64,000 nt of DNA, from contig JAEUUL010000038.1 of the NCBI GenBank assembly GCA_016787485.1, forward strand, positions 124,001 to 188,000, in the 5' to 3' direction. Position numbers and translations under genes: made by a program. Each line of letters opens with the position of its first letter. Position 1 is the first letter of the stretch. Below, in pieces: positions 18,213-27,088 of the stretch. The stretch is from Bacteroidota bacterium. GTDB taxonomy: Bacteria > Bacteroidota > Bacteroidia > NS11-12g > UBA955. The notes under the pieces were generated by a model. That model was given only the letters and a program-made list of their open reading frames with translations, searched no databases and was not told the origin of the DNA.

Positions 18213-18794
18213 TTAACCTTTCTTTACTTTGTCCATCTCTGCGCACAAATCCCAGAAAATGGCCTCCACTTCCCCTATGCCGCGAACACCGCTGTACTTG
18301 CCCTGTTCTTTATAAAATGCCTGCAGTGGCAGGGTTTTGTTTTGATACTCACGGAAACGGTTGCGTATCGTTTCTTCGTTCTGATCATCTGCCCGGCCAC
18401 TTGTAATGCCACGAAGCAACAGGCGTTTGACCAGTTCGTCTTCGTCCACTTCCAGTCCCAGCACCAGACTGATTCCGGCATTGAACTCAAGCAGCATATT
18501 ATCCAGTGCAGTGGCCTGGGGAAGGGTGCGGGGAAAGCCATCGAAAATAAAGCCCGGGGCTTCCGGATGATTGCTGATGAAATTGCGAACCATACCAATC
18601 ACCACCTCATCGGGCACCAGTTCACCTTTGCTGATATACTCATTGGCTTTATTGCCCAGCTCGGTACCGGCACTGCGTTCTGCGCGCAACAAATCGCCTG
18701 TACTTATGTGTTTCAGGTGGTACTTGGCCAGCAGTTTCTCGCTTTGGGTACCCTTGCCGGCACCAGGAGGTCCGAAAATAATCAGGTTGAGCAT
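18213..18794 (-). CDS. adk: Adenylate kinase
   Basis: Adk interconverts ATP + AMP and 2 ADP. The 193-residue protein has P-loop GPPGAGKGTQ at residues 8-17, the AMP-binding block STGDLLR, FDGFPRT and the LID region. It is the short-LID form without the zinc-type insert, usual in Bacteroidota. A longer frame reaches back to 18845, but the ATG at 18794 places the P-loop correctly. A near-consensus -7 box (TTACTTTG, 18810-18803, minus strand) sits 8 bases upstream of it, which supports this start. Confidence 0.95.
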   Translation of the reverse strand: MLNLIIFGPPGAGKGTQSEKLLAKYHLKHISTGDLLRAERSAGTELGNKANEYISKGELVPDEVVIGMVRNFISNHPEAPGFIFDGFPRTLPQATALDNMLLEFNAGISLVLGLEVDEDELVKRLLLRGITSGRADDQNEETIRNRFREYQNKTLPLQAFYKEQGKYSGVRGIGEVEAIFWDLCAEMDKVKKG

Positions 18795-18962
18795 AGTAAC
18801 GGCAAAGTAAAGGGAGAAATGGAATGGTATGGTGAAAATATACATCGGATCAGTTATTTAAATCACCAAACAAACCACCCTCACCCATTTGCCCACATCA
18901 GGGATTTAAACGGATATACTCATCGCTATGCCGAAACCTTTCATCTGTTGAGGTAGAGCCCT

Positions 18963-18970
18963 TACCTTCG
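18963..18970 (+). promoter_or_regulatory. Candidate -7 box of the legionaminic acid operon
   Basis: TACCTTCG matches TAnnTTTG at seven of eight positions and lies 9 bases before the legC ATG. The gap between adk and legC (18,795-18,979) otherwise holds no gene that I can see. Confidence 0.35.
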
Positions 18971-18979
18971 CGGAACGGA

Positions 18980-20146
18980 ATGACTTATCCGCAGTATTTT
19001 CAGGAATTTGTGAATTTTACCCGGCAGTTGTACAAAGCCGGAGAAAATGTTTTTATCCCGCTGCATGCGCCGGTATTTGCAGGGAATGAAAAAAAGTATG
19101 TAAGCGAAACCATCGACAGCACATTTGTGAGTTCGGTGGGCGCATTTGTCAATCAGGCAGAAGATGAGCTGGCAAAATATACAGGCGCGGCCTGCGCCAT
19201 TGCTACAGGGAACGGCACGCTTGCACTGCATGCCGCACTGGTGCTGGCAGGTGTGCAACCGGGTGACGAGGTGCTCTTGCAACCCCTCACTTTTGTTGCT
19301 ACCGGCAATGCCATAAAATACTGTTTCGCCCATCCCGTTTTTGTGGATGTAGACAAGGACACTGCCGGAATGAGTGCAGAAAGTCTGGAAGAATTTCTGA
19401 CCACATGCACACATTTAAACAATGACGGGAATTGTGTACACACCAGCACCGGAAGGATCATCAGGGCTTGTGTACCAATGCATACGTTCGGGCTGCCCTG
19501 CCGTATCGCAGAAATTGCTGCACTATGCCAAAAACACAATATTGTGCTGGTGGAAGACAGTGCTGAATCCATCGGCAGTTATGCAGACGGAATCCATACC
19601 GGGCGTTACGGCAAACTGGGCATTCTCAGTTTCAACGGAAACAAAACAATTACCTGCGGTGGCGGTGGAGCCATCATTACAGATGATGAAACCCTGGGCA
19701 AACATGCCAAACACATTACCACCACCGCCAAAAAGCCGCATCCCTGGGAATTCTGGCACGATGAAGTAGGATACAATTACCGCATGCCCAATCTGAATGC
19801 TGCATTGCTTGTGGCACAATTGGAAATGTTGCCTGAATTTCTAAAAAACAAACGGGAAACGGCAGATGCCTGGTTTGGGTTTTGCCAATCCCATGGCATT
19901 GCTGTTTTACAAGAAAGAAAAGATGCAAAAAGCAATTACTGGTTGAATGCCATTCTACTGAAAAACCGCGAAGAACGGGACCATTTTCTGGAATACACCA
20001 ACTCCAGACAAGTAATGACGCGCCCTGCCTGGACTTTGTTGCCAAAAATGCCTCCCTTCAGCAACGATTTTGTGTTTGCCGACAGGAATGCGAAATGGCT
20101 GGAGGACAGAATTGTAAATATACCCAGCAGCTACCGGCCTGAATGA
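18980..20146 (+). CDS. legC: LegC-family PLP aminotransferase
   Basis: A 388-residue DegT/DnrJ/EryC1-type aminotransferase. LegC transfers an amino group to C4 of the 4-keto-6-deoxy sugar made by LegB. The PLP Lys is K222 in FNGNKTITCGG; VEDSAESIGS is the cofactor-binding Asp region and TGNGTLALHAAL the phosphate loop. The N-terminal insert around residues 20-60 and the overall length fit LegC rather than the pseudaminic acid enzyme PseC. It heads the locus and its stop overlaps the next start (ATGA). The pathway role rests on the neighbouring legB, neuB, neuC and neuA homologues. Confidence 0.88.
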   Translation: MTYPQYFQEFVNFTRQLYKAGENVFIPLHAPVFAGNEKKYVSETIDSTFVSSVGAFVNQAEDELAKYTGAACAIATGNGTLALHAALVLAGVQPGDEVLLQPLTFVATGNAIKYCFAHPVFVDVDKDTAGMSAESLEEFLTTCTHLNNDGNCVHTSTGRIIRACVPMHTFGLPCRIAEIAALCQKHNIVLVEDSAESIGSYADGIHTGRYGKLGILSFNGNKTITCGGGGAIITDDETLGKHAKHITTTAKKPHPWEFWHDEVGYNYRMPNLNAALLVAQLEMLPEFLKNKRETADAWFGFCQSHGIAVLQERKDAKSNYWLNAILLKNREERDHFLEYTNSRQVMTRPAWTLLPKMPPFSNDFVFADRNAKWLEDRIVNIPSSYRPE

Positions 20147-21099
20147 TGTCTTCAGCACCTGTCCATATCCTTTTTCTTGGCGGAGCCAAACGGGTTTCAC
20201 TTGCTGAACATTTAATACAGTCGGGAAAAGAAAAAGGAATACCTGTACACATATACAGCTATGAATTAAACAAAGAAGTCCCCATTTCGGAAACTGCAAC
20301 CATTCTTGAAGGCAGGAGATGGGCAGACCCTGGCCTGCTGGCCCATCTTGAAAAATGCATACGGGACCACCAAATCCGCATGGTGATTCCCTTCGTTGAT
20401 CCTGCAACAGTGGTTGCATCAGAATTGAAAAAACGCATACCAGAGTTGTTCATTCCCGCATCTCCGGCTGAAATAAGCAGGTTGTTTTTCAGTAAAATCA
20501 AAACACAAAAATGGTGTATTGAAAATCACATTCCTGTACCTCAGGAAACGCAAAGTGAATTTCCTTTGATTGCCAAGCCTGATGCAGGTTCGGCCAGCAA
20601 GGGGATTGAAATCCTTACCGACCAAAACGCATTGGTTTTATTTTTGGAATCACATTCCGGGGAAGAATATCTGATTCAGAAATACGTGCGTGCCACTGAA
20701 TACACAGTGGATGCCTATCGCAGCATTACAGACGGAACTATTTGCTATATGGTGCCCAGAATCAGGCTGGAGGTGCAGGGAGGAGAGGCAATTAAGTCCC
20801 GCACTGTGCGATATCCGGAAATGGAAGAACTGAGCCGGAAAATCATAGAAAAAGCCGGATTATATGGAGCAATTACCCTGCAGTTTCTGGAAGAAAACGG
20901 AAGCAGGCAAATTTATTTTATGGAAGTCAATCCGCGTTTCGGAGGTGGTGTGGTAACCGGACTGGGAGCCGGTCTGGACATCTTCAATTGTCTGCTCACC
21001 GATGCTGCCGGAGAGCCGGGCAAAGAACAATCATGGGAAGACAATGTGCTTATGATGCGGCGCTTTAAAGAAATATATATTCATGCAAATCATCATTGA
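20143..21099 (+). CDS. ATP-grasp carboxylate-amine ligase-like protein
   Basis: A 318-residue ATP-grasp enzyme related to carbamoyl-phosphate synthetase large chain and amino-acid ligases. The pre-ATP domain opens with HILFLGGAKR. ATP-grasp elements follow: PLIAKPDAGSASKGI near residue 145, and the metal and ATP-binding block FMEVNPRFGGG near residue 262. Such enzymes join a carboxylate to an amine through an acyl phosphate. It lies between LegC and the synthase and overlaps both neighbours, so it should act on the same sugar, possibly attaching an amino acid or other acyl group. No standard legionaminic acid step needs it, so the reaction is unknown. Confidence 0.8.
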   Translation: MMSSAPVHILFLGGAKRVSLAEHLIQSGKEKGIPVHIYSYELNKEVPISETATILEGRRWADPGLLAHLEKCIRDHQIRMVIPFVDPATVVASELKKRIPELFIPASPAEISRLFFSKIKTQKWCIENHIPVPQETQSEFPLIAKPDAGSASKGIEILTDQNALVLFLESHSGEEYLIQKYVRATEYTVDAYRSITDGTICYMVPRIRLEVQGGEAIKSRTVRYPEMEELSRKIIEKAGLYGAITLQFLEENGSRQIYFMEVNPRFGGGVVTGLGAGLDIFNCLLTDAAGEPGKEQSWEDNVLMMRRFKEIYIHANHH

Positions 21100-21403
21100 T
21101 ATAGACGGAACAATATGTACGGAAGAACGGCAGTTCAGCCGGCCCATGGCCACACCCCTGCCGGGAGCCATACAAAGCATAAACAAGCTGTACAGCGAGG
21201 GCCATACCATTATTCTGTATACAGCCCGCACCTGGGCAGAATGGGAAATCACAAGACACTGGCTGCAAACCCATGGGGTGCAATACCATCAGCTCTTTAT
21301 GGGCAAACCAGTAGGAGATGTGTGGATAGATGACCGTGCAATTGCCCATAACAACTGGGAAGAGACCATGGATGTATTGAGCAGACTGGATAAAAGAAAA
21401 TGA
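21083..21403 (+). CDS. Small HAD-like phosphatase of sugar loci
   Basis: A 106-residue minimal HAD-fold protein of the kind found in capsule and LPS loci. Motif I is DIDGTIC (residues 6-12), motif II YTARTW, and the acidic motif DVWIDDRAI lies near residue 80. There is no cap domain, so it may act on a large or surface-bound substrate. Its start lies 17 bases inside the ATP-grasp gene, and its stop overlaps the synthase start by 4 bases. It could dephosphorylate the nonulosonate 9-phosphate or a phospho-sugar made upstream; that is inference from position. Confidence 0.75.
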   Translation: MQIIIDIDGTICTEERQFSRPMATPLPGAIQSINKLYSEGHTIILYTARTWAEWEITRHWLQTHGVQYHQLFMGKPVGDVWIDDRAIAHNNWEETMDVLSRLDKRK

Positions 21404-22419
21404 GCAGGGTTTTACTGATTGCAGAAGCAGGTGTCAATCACAACGGTGATTATGAGATGGCCAAACAACTGGCTGTTGTAGCCAAAGAGGCAGGAGCTGA
21501 TATTGTTAAATACCAGACCGCGATACCCGAACTTGTCATGAGCAGTTCTGCGCCTAAAGCAGAATATCAGAAAGTACAAACCGGCAGCGGAGAAAGCCAA
21601 CTGGAAATGGCGCGCAAGATTCACCTGCCTCTGGAGGCGTATGCCGGTTTAAAGAAATATTGTGAGGAAGAAGTAGGCATACAATTTCTGAGTACGCCCT
21701 TCGACCATCCAAGTATCGATTTATTGCACAATATAGGTATGGAAATTTTCAAGATTCCAAGCGGTGAAATCACAAACCGTCCATATCTGGAAAAGGTAGG
21801 CGCCCTGGAAAAGGAGGTAATCCTCAGCACAGGCATGAGTACCCTGGAAGAGGTAAAAAGGGCATTCAACACATTGGTTGATTCAGGTACACCGGCGCAT
21901 AGAATCTCGGTTTTACACTGCACTTCAGACTACCCCGCCCCTTTCGAACATTTGAATTTGCGGGCCATTGAAACCCTGCAGCGGGAATTGAACTGCCGGG
22001 TGGGCTACAGTGACCACAGTGTAGGCCTGGAAGCGTCTATTGCCGCTGTGGCATTGGGTGCCACAATTGTCGAAAAACATTTTACCCTGAGCCACAATCT
22101 TGAGGGGCCTGACCATAAGGCTTCCCTTGAGCCGGAAGAATTGAAACAATGGGTTACTTCAATCAGGCATACAGAGCAGGCACTGGGTGATGGAATAAAA
22201 GTGCCAAAAGGTAGTGAAATATTAAATATTCCAATTGGAAGGAGAAGCGTTCATGCGGCTAGAGATTTATATGTCGGTCAATTCTTAACTAAAACAGACT
22301 TGATTATGAAAAGACCAGGAAATGGAATTTCACCTTACGATTTGGACAAAATAATTGGCAAAAAATTAATAGCAGCAGTTAAAGCTGACGAACAGATAAG
22401 TTGGGACATTCTGGAATAG
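21400..22419 (+). CDS. neuB: Nonulosonic acid synthase (NeuB/LegI family)
   Basis: This 339-residue synthase condenses phosphoenolpyruvate with a six-carbon 2,4-diacylamino hexose (or ManNAc) to form the nine-carbon acid. The TIM-barrel opens LLIAEAGVNHNGDY and contains FKIPSGEITNRPYLE, GYSDHSVG and VEKHFTLS. The C-terminal SAF/antifreeze-like domain begins near residue 275 and closes the active site of the partner subunit. The neighbouring LegB and LegC favour legionaminic over N-acetylneuraminic acid. Base composition drops sharply from about residue 264 to the end, as if the SAF domain came from another source. It overlaps the HAD gene by 4 bases and faces the PIG-L gene with one base between stops. 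Confidence 0.92.
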   Translation: MSRVLLIAEAGVNHNGDYEMAKQLAVVAKEAGADIVKYQTAIPELVMSSSAPKAEYQKVQTGSGESQLEMARKIHLPLEAYAGLKKYCEEEVGIQFLSTPFDHPSIDLLHNIGMEIFKIPSGEITNRPYLEKVGALEKEVILSTGMSTLEEVKRAFNTLVDSGTPAHRISVLHCTSDYPAPFEHLNLRAIETLQRELNCRVGYSDHSVGLEASIAAVALGATIVEKHFTLSHNLEGPDHKASLEPEELKQWVTSIRHTEQALGDGIKVPKGSEILNIPIGRRSVHAARDLYVGQFLTKTDLIMKRPGNGISPYDLDKIIGKKLIAAVKADEQISWDILE

Positions 22420-22420
22420 T

Positions 22421-23092
22421 TCATTTGTCTATGAACTTCACTAGTTGAAAAGCTTCGGCATATTCTACCCCTGCCATTGCACCCCTGTAAGTTGCTAAAG
22501 CTTCAATATTCTTTGGACTTCTCGGAAATGGATGTTCATGAAATTCAGACTTATACACTTCGCATATTTTAATTTTTTCTCTTAAATATTCAGATATATC
22601 AACATAATAATTTGGTATAAATGGATTGTCCGTTGGAAATGAATTAAACTCAGTTTCAGAAATACATTCATACATTAAGACTTTTTTAACATTCGGTTGT
22701 CTAAAAGATTTTGTACTAGCCATAACTGCCTGGGATGTTATTTTATGATCAGAATGAGCATCAGACCTATTAACAGTATAAACTATTTCGATGATTTCAT
22801 CTCTAATAATTTCAGATATTTTAGAAATCAAATGAGGCAATGACTCATCACTCAGACCAGCGGGTCGCATGTTTAATTGAATTATTTTAGAAAATCCTAA
22901 CAGAGATTTAACTATTTCGATTTCATTACTTCTAATATCTATTTCTTCAGAAGTGTAACCATAGTCAGATTTCATTCCAGTAACAATTAGCCAAATAATC
23001 TTGTCATTATTTGCAGCGTGTTTGAGTATAGTTCCTCCCGCACCTATCGCCTCATCATCAGGGTGTACCGAAACTACTAATATATTTTTCAT
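22421..23092 (-). CDS. PIG-L/LmbE-family N-deacetylase
   Basis: A 223-residue zinc-dependent deacetylase. The metal motif HPDDE is at residues 11-15 and the second His site is in SDAHSDH near residue 118. Family members remove N-acetyl groups from GlcNAc-containing or nonulosonic sugars. Homologues are common in legionaminic, pseudaminic and sialic acid loci, where they may free an amino group for another acyl chain. It is the last gene of an A+T-rich minus-strand trio (GNAT, NeuC, PIG-L) and starts 2 bases after the NeuC stop. The exact substrate is unknown. Confidence 0.87.
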   Translation of the reverse strand: MKNILVVSVHPDDEAIGAGGTILKHAANNDKIIWLIVTGMKSDYGYTSEEIDIRSNEIEIVKSLLGFSKIIQLNMRPAGLSDESLPHLISKISEIIRDEIIEIVYTVNRSDAHSDHKITSQAVMASTKSFRQPNVKKVLMYECISETEFNSFPTDNPFIPNYYVDISEYLREKIKICEVYKSEFHEHPFPRSPKNIEALATYRGAMAGVEYAEAFQLVKFIDK

Positions 23093-23094
23093 TT

Positions 23095-24276
23095 TTAATA
23101 TGTAATATCTTTATAGCAAATCAATTCAGGATTCAAATCTAAACCATCAATTATCTGAACGACTTTATCAGAACTATATCCATCTCCGTATGGATTTTTC
23201 AAACCTTTACACCTATTTCTAAATTCAACATCATAAATAGCTTTCCTCAAGGCTTCGGAAATTTCATTCAAATCATTATTTACAAAAAGAACATTTTCCG
23301 CATGTAATCTACCTCTCTGCCGACTACCAACATTTATCGCTGGCAATCCGACTGATGGGGCTTCATGAAGACCCGAGCTAGAATTCCCTATCATACAAGT
23401 TGCATGTCTCATGACATTAACATAAACATCCCTGTCTAGATTTTTAAACAAATACACATTAGGATTATTCTCTGCAAACTTCATAATTGCTTCTACAATT
23501 GGCTTATTTCCGGCATCTGAATTAGGATAGTTAATTAAAACTTTTAATCCCGTCTCTTTAACTGCTGCTAATGTAATATCGATATGTTCCTTTTGAAGAT
23601 TAGTTTCAGTTATAATCGGGTGCTGAATTAGCAACATATATGAATATGTAGCGATGTCAAATCCCAAATTCTCACTCAACTCAGTTCTATCCATAAGCCT
23701 AACCTCATTAAACTTATCAAGGGCCGGACTACCAACAACAAATATCCGATCCGCAGGTTCACCCAGTTTCAATAAAGTTTGCCTGTGCTCTTCAATAGTC
23801 ACAAAATGTAAATGCGCAAATTTTGCGCTGGCATATCGAATTGAATTATCAATATTTCCATCTTTAACAACATCGCCACCAAAAAAATGTGCTACTGGAA
23901 TTGATAAAAAAGCTGCGGTCATGGTAGCACTTATTACCTCTTCCCTATCACCTGCAACAATGACCAAATCTGGACTTAACCGGTGAAAAGAATGTGCCAA
24001 TGCGGCAATTTGGTTCCCTGTTGAAACGATTCTACCTATTTTTTTGTTGGAATCAACCAGAGTATATAATTCATCAGTTATAAAAAATTGGTCTTTTTTA
24101 ATATTTTCCAAACTAAGACCGAAATTCTCAGACAGATGAGACCCAGTAACGATTAGAGATAATTCAAAATTTTCGTGTAATTCAATTTTTTTAAACAGAG
24201 GAGACATCAGATCATATTCGGAACGTGCTCCTGTTATTGCAATAATCTTCTTTTTTCTTTTCATATCAATAGACAT
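23095..24276 (-). CDS. neuC: Hydrolysing UDP/GDP-sugar 2-epimerase (NeuC/LegG family)
   Basis: This enzyme inverts C2 and releases the nucleotide, giving the free hexose used by the NeuB-type synthase. About 393 residues form two Rossmann-like domains of the GT-B fold. Visible signatures are GARSEYDLM at the N-terminus, VAGDREEV, HFFGGD and GNSSSGLHEAP. The LegG role (2,4-diacetamido-bacillosamine substrate) is favoured by LegB and LegC nearby. The longest frame starts at 24288; ATG 24276 has GGAG six bases upstream and overlaps the GNAT stop, while ATG 24264 is also possible. It is A+T-rich like its two neighbours. Confidence 0.9.
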   Translation of the reverse strand: MSIDMKRKKKIIAITGARSEYDLMSPLFKKIELHENFELSLIVTGSHLSENFGLSLENIKKDQFFITDELYTLVDSNKKIGRIVSTGNQIAALAHSFHRLSPDLVIVAGDREEVISATMTAAFLSIPVAHFFGGDVVKDGNIDNSIRYASAKFAHLHFVTIEEHRQTLLKLGEPADRIFVVGSPALDKFNEVRLMDRTELSENLGFDIATYSYMLLIQHPIITETNLQKEHIDITLAAVKETGLKVLINYPNSDAGNKPIVEAIMKFAENNPNVYLFKNLDRDVYVNVMRHATCMIGNSSSGLHEAPSVGLPAINVGSRQRGRLHAENVLFVNNDLNEISEALRKAIYDVEFRNRCKGLKNPYGDGYSSDKVVQIIDGLDLNPELICYKDITY

Positions 24277-25225
24277 CTGAATCTCCAAATGAGAAATACC
24301 AATCTTTGGAATTACTTAAATCCAAACTATTGCCTAAAACATTAGATCTACCGGCCAAATAGGTGACATGACCATTGTTACTGAAACCCATCTTTTCAAG
24401 CGTCAAATGCCGGAGATCTCGAAGTGGCATCCACATATTAAATCGGGCATTCTCAGTATTCAATTCGGAAAGACACGCCGACAACAAACTTTTAATAACT
24501 TCAGCATCATTGCCTGTTACTAATTCCAGGATATCCAATTCTTTGTCATTATCAATTTGATATACTTTTGCAACAATATAGTTAACAAATCCATTGTCAT
24601 CAGTAATCTCATAGGACAAATATGACTGATTAGGATTTTCAAGATACCTCCAGTTTAAATATTCTACACTTCTATCTACACAAAAAGTCCATTTATTTTG
24701 AATGTAATTTAAAAATGACTCATAATGTTCTTTTTTAAATTTATAAATTTTTTTCGAAACTAAATTAGTGTTTAAAAAACTCTTATTTGTGTTTAACTTA
24801 AAATTAGGTATTTGAACAATATCAAACCAATTTAAATTTTTAATAAAACCATAATGAGAATTACCGTTGGGAAATCCCCAGATTAGGTTAATACCATATT
24901 TTTCAGAACATTCATTATATAATTTATTTGCCAGTGCTGGGAAAATCCCTCTTCCGGTATAACGGGGATGTGTCATAGTCGTCATTGACAATGCACACAT
25001 TTCTTTCTTTCCTGAAATCCACATTGATACTGGTGATACAGCATAATGCCCAATCAAATCATCGCCATCCCACATCAACATAAGTAAGGTTGCGCCAGCA
25101 GGGTTGGCCTTAAATCTCCAATTCCAAAATGATAAATCCATAGTTGATTTAAACACCTTATTATATAGTTCAGTGATTTTCACCTCGTCTCCTTCTCGAT
25201 ATCCTCTAACAATAAAGTCCGACAT
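24266..25225 (-). CDS. GNAT-family N-acetyltransferase, probable LegH role
   Basis: A 319-residue acetyl-CoA-dependent acyltransferase. The GNAT core occupies the first ~150 residues: a conserved acceptor face around SFWNWRF, the strand MTTMTHPRYTGRG and the acetyl-CoA loop RGIFPALA. The second half (from about 150) is a further GNAT-like region without clear motifs. In legionaminic acid synthesis LegH acetylates the C4 amino group after LegC; this gene sits next to NeuC/LegG and is the only acetyltransferase in the locus, so it is the best candidate. It is A+T-rich and first gene of the minus-strand trio. Confidence 0.8.
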   Translation of the reverse strand: MSDFIVRGYREGDEVKITELYNKVFKSTMDLSFWNWRFKANPAGATLLMLMWDGDDLIGHYAVSPVSMWISGKKEMCALSMTTMTHPRYTGRGIFPALANKLYNECSEKYGINLIWGFPNGNSHYGFIKNLNWFDIVQIPNFKLNTNKSFLNTNLVSKKIYKFKKEHYESFLNYIQNKWTFCVDRSVEYLNWRYLENPNQSYLSYEITDDNGFVNYIVAKVYQIDNDKELDILELVTGNDAEVIKSLLSACLSELNTENARFNMWMPLRDLRHLTLEKMGFSNNGHVTYLAGRSNVLGNSLDLSNSKDWYFSFGDSDVY

Positions 25226-25239
25226 ACTGATTTTGTTGG

Positions 25240-25269
25240 CAAAGTTAAAGTTATTGCCATTCTCTCAAG
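25240..25269 (-). promoter_or_regulatory. Promoter of the GNAT-NeuC-PIG-L trio
   Basis: Reading on the minus strand, a perfect -7 box TAACTTTG (25247-25240) lies 14 bases before the GNAT ATG. A CTTG element (25269-25266) lies 18 bases further upstream. Confidence 0.5.
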
Positions 25270-25301
25270 CAACCTATTTGCACTTTGCGTGTTATGTCCA
25301 T

Positions 25302-25333
25302 TTTGATGGAACTCTCATTTCCCCGTAAATTGC
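25302..25333 (+). promoter_or_regulatory. Promoter of the ptmE-neuA operon
   Basis: A TTTG (25302-25305), a 20-base spacer and TAAATTGC (25326-25333, near TAnnTTTG) lie 7 bases before the ATG at 25341. With the opposing promoter this makes a divergent control region of about 100 bases. The shift from A+T-rich to G+C-richer DNA also falls here. Confidence 0.45.
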
Positions 25334-25340
25334 ACCCCAC

Positions 25341-26393
25341 ATGCATCCGGACAAGGAATTGCACACCATAGTAGAAACGGCACCCTTATCAGCCGCCATG
25401 GAGAAAATGGGCCGGCCCGGCCACCTGCGCACCCTTTTCCTGTTGGATGAAACCGGGAAAGTAACCGGTACACTAACAGACGGCGATATACGCAGGGCCT
25501 TTTTGAAAGGATTCGGTCTGGAAGAACCTTGCGGCGCTTGCAGTTTCCATTCATTCCGGTTTATCGGCCCCGACAGTGACGTGGTTTCAGAACTCAATAC
25601 CTGGAAAGAACTGGGCATCGCTGTAATTCCTGTGCTGGACGAGAGAGGCCGTTTAACGCGCCTGCTGGACTTAAACAAACTCAAGAGTTTCCTGCCCGTA
25701 ACAGCTGTGATTATGGCAGGAGGATTCGGCCAACGCCTTAGACCCCTGACACTTCAGACGCCAAAACCCATGCTGCCGCTGCAGGGTGTGCCCATTCTGG
25801 AAATCAATATCCGCAGACTTGTGTCTTACGGTGTGGAGGAAATTTATCTGGCTGTAAATTACCTGAAGGAGCAAATCCAGGCTCATTTCAAGGACGGCTC
25901 AGACTTTGGCTGCCATATCCACTATATAGAAGAAGACGAACCCCGTGGCACAATCGGTGCATTATCGGAACTGCGTGCACGGCACACCAACAAAGACATT
26001 CTGCTTTTCAATGCCGATTTACTCAGCAACATCGATCTGGAAGAGATGTATCTTACCTACAGACATTCAGGGGCTTCTCTTTGCATGGGGACCATTCCCT
26101 ACAGGGTAAATATCCCTTTTGCAGTGCTGGAATTGCAGGACCACCGGATCACCGGAATCAGCGAAAAACCCACCTATACCTATTATTCCAACGCGGGATT
26201 CTACCTGTTTGGCGCCCATTTGATTCAGCAAATTCCAATCACCGGATTTTACAATGCAACAGACTTTACCGACAAATTGATTTCTGACAACCACATTGTG
26301 GTTCAATTTCCAATATTGGGCTACTGGAGTGATATAGGCTCCTTAGAAGAATATAACAAAGCCAACGAAGACATTCAATATCTGGACTTATAA
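25341..26393 (+). CDS. ptmE: CBS-domain sugar nucleotidyltransferase (PtmE-like)
   Basis: A 350-residue protein with two N-terminal CBS domains (residues 1-115) joined to a nucleotidyltransferase domain (AVIMAGGFGQRLRPLT near 130, with KPMLPL and the metal site FNADLLSN). In Campylobacter, PtmE has this architecture and makes GDP-glucosamine from glucosamine-1-phosphate and GTP, feeding a GDP-sugar legionaminic acid route. The same job is likely here, with the CBS pair sensing a nucleotide. A dTDP- or UDP-sugar pyrophosphorylase is the alternative. Its TAA stop overlaps the neuA start by one base. Confidence 0.85.
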   Translation: MHPDKELHTIVETAPLSAAMEKMGRPGHLRTLFLLDETGKVTGTLTDGDIRRAFLKGFGLEEPCGACSFHSFRFIGPDSDVVSELNTWKELGIAVIPVLDERGRLTRLLDLNKLKSFLPVTAVIMAGGFGQRLRPLTLQTPKPMLPLQGVPILEINIRRLVSYGVEEIYLAVNYLKEQIQAHFKDGSDFGCHIHYIEEDEPRGTIGALSELRARHTNKDILLFNADLLSNIDLEEMYLTYRHSGASLCMGTIPYRVNIPFAVLELQDHRITGISEKPTYTYYSNAGFYLFGAHLIQQIPITGFYNATDFTDKLISDNHIVVQFPILGYWSDIGSLEEYNKANEDIQYLDL

Positions 26394-27088
26394 TGCGTAT
26401 TCTTACGATGATTGCCGCCAGGCGGGATAGCAAAGGCATACCCGGGAAAAACTGGAAAATGCTGGGTGGGCGTCCCCTGATTTCCTGGTCCATAGAAGCA
26501 GCGCTGGAGGTAAGTAACGCGGAGGATATTTGCATAAGCACCAATTCGCAGGAAGTGATAGATATAGCGCGCAATACGTATGGACTGGACGTGCCGTTTG
26601 TAAGGCCGGAGCACCTGTCCTCTGACACCAGCACATCGCGCGAAGCCATACTTCATGCCATTGACTATTACCGCGATACGCTGGGCAAGCACTATGACGC
26701 ACTGCTGCAACTGCAGCCCACTGCACCCTTCCGCACCAAAGCCCAAATTGAGGGTTGTATCCATCTTTTCAAAAACCGGCAGCCAGAAATGGTGATGAGT
26801 GCTTACATACCTAACCTGAACCCCTATTACAACCTGTATTCCGAGGATGAAAACGGCTATATTGGCCGCGCCATTCCCTCACCCTATATCCGCCGGCAGG
26901 ATTGTCCGCCTGTATACGCCCTGAACGGCAGTATTTACGTGATGGATATAGCCACACTAAGGCAAAAGGAAGTCCATGCATTTGAAAAAGTAATGAAGTA
27001 CGTGGTGCCTGCCCGATACGGGATTGATCTGGATACTGAAGAGGATTGGGATCTGGCGGAATATCTGATTTCTAAAAACCGCTTCTGA
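26393..27088 (+). CDS. neuA: CMP-nonulosonic acid synthetase (NeuA/LegF family)
   Basis: A 231-residue cytidylyltransferase that activates the nonulosonic acid with CTP to give the CMP-sugar donor. The N-terminal AARRDSKGIPGKN is the CTP-binding signature, LLQLQPTAPFR the base-binding loop, and the Asp in ALNGSIYVMD-type strand and DLDTEEDW complete the metal site. Its length is that of single-domain LegF/NeuA. It overlaps ptmE by one base, and the next gene's GTG/ATG region overlaps its stop, so the three are co-translated. Confidence 0.92.
   Translation: MRILTMIAARRDSKGIPGKNWKMLGGRPLISWSIEAALEVSNAEDICISTNSQEVIDIARNTYGLDVPFVRPEHLSSDTSTSREAILHAIDYYRDTLGKHYDALLQLQPTAPFRTKAQIEGCIHLFKNRQPEMVMSAYIPNLNPYYNLYSEDENGYIGRAIPSPYIRRQDCPPVYALNGSIYVMDIATLRQKEVHAFEKVMKYVVPARYGIDLDTEEDWDLAEYLISKNRF

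Noticed and set aside
22400-22440. Terminator between the convergent neuB and PIG-L genes
   Set aside because: Only one base separates the two stops and I see no stem with a T-run there.
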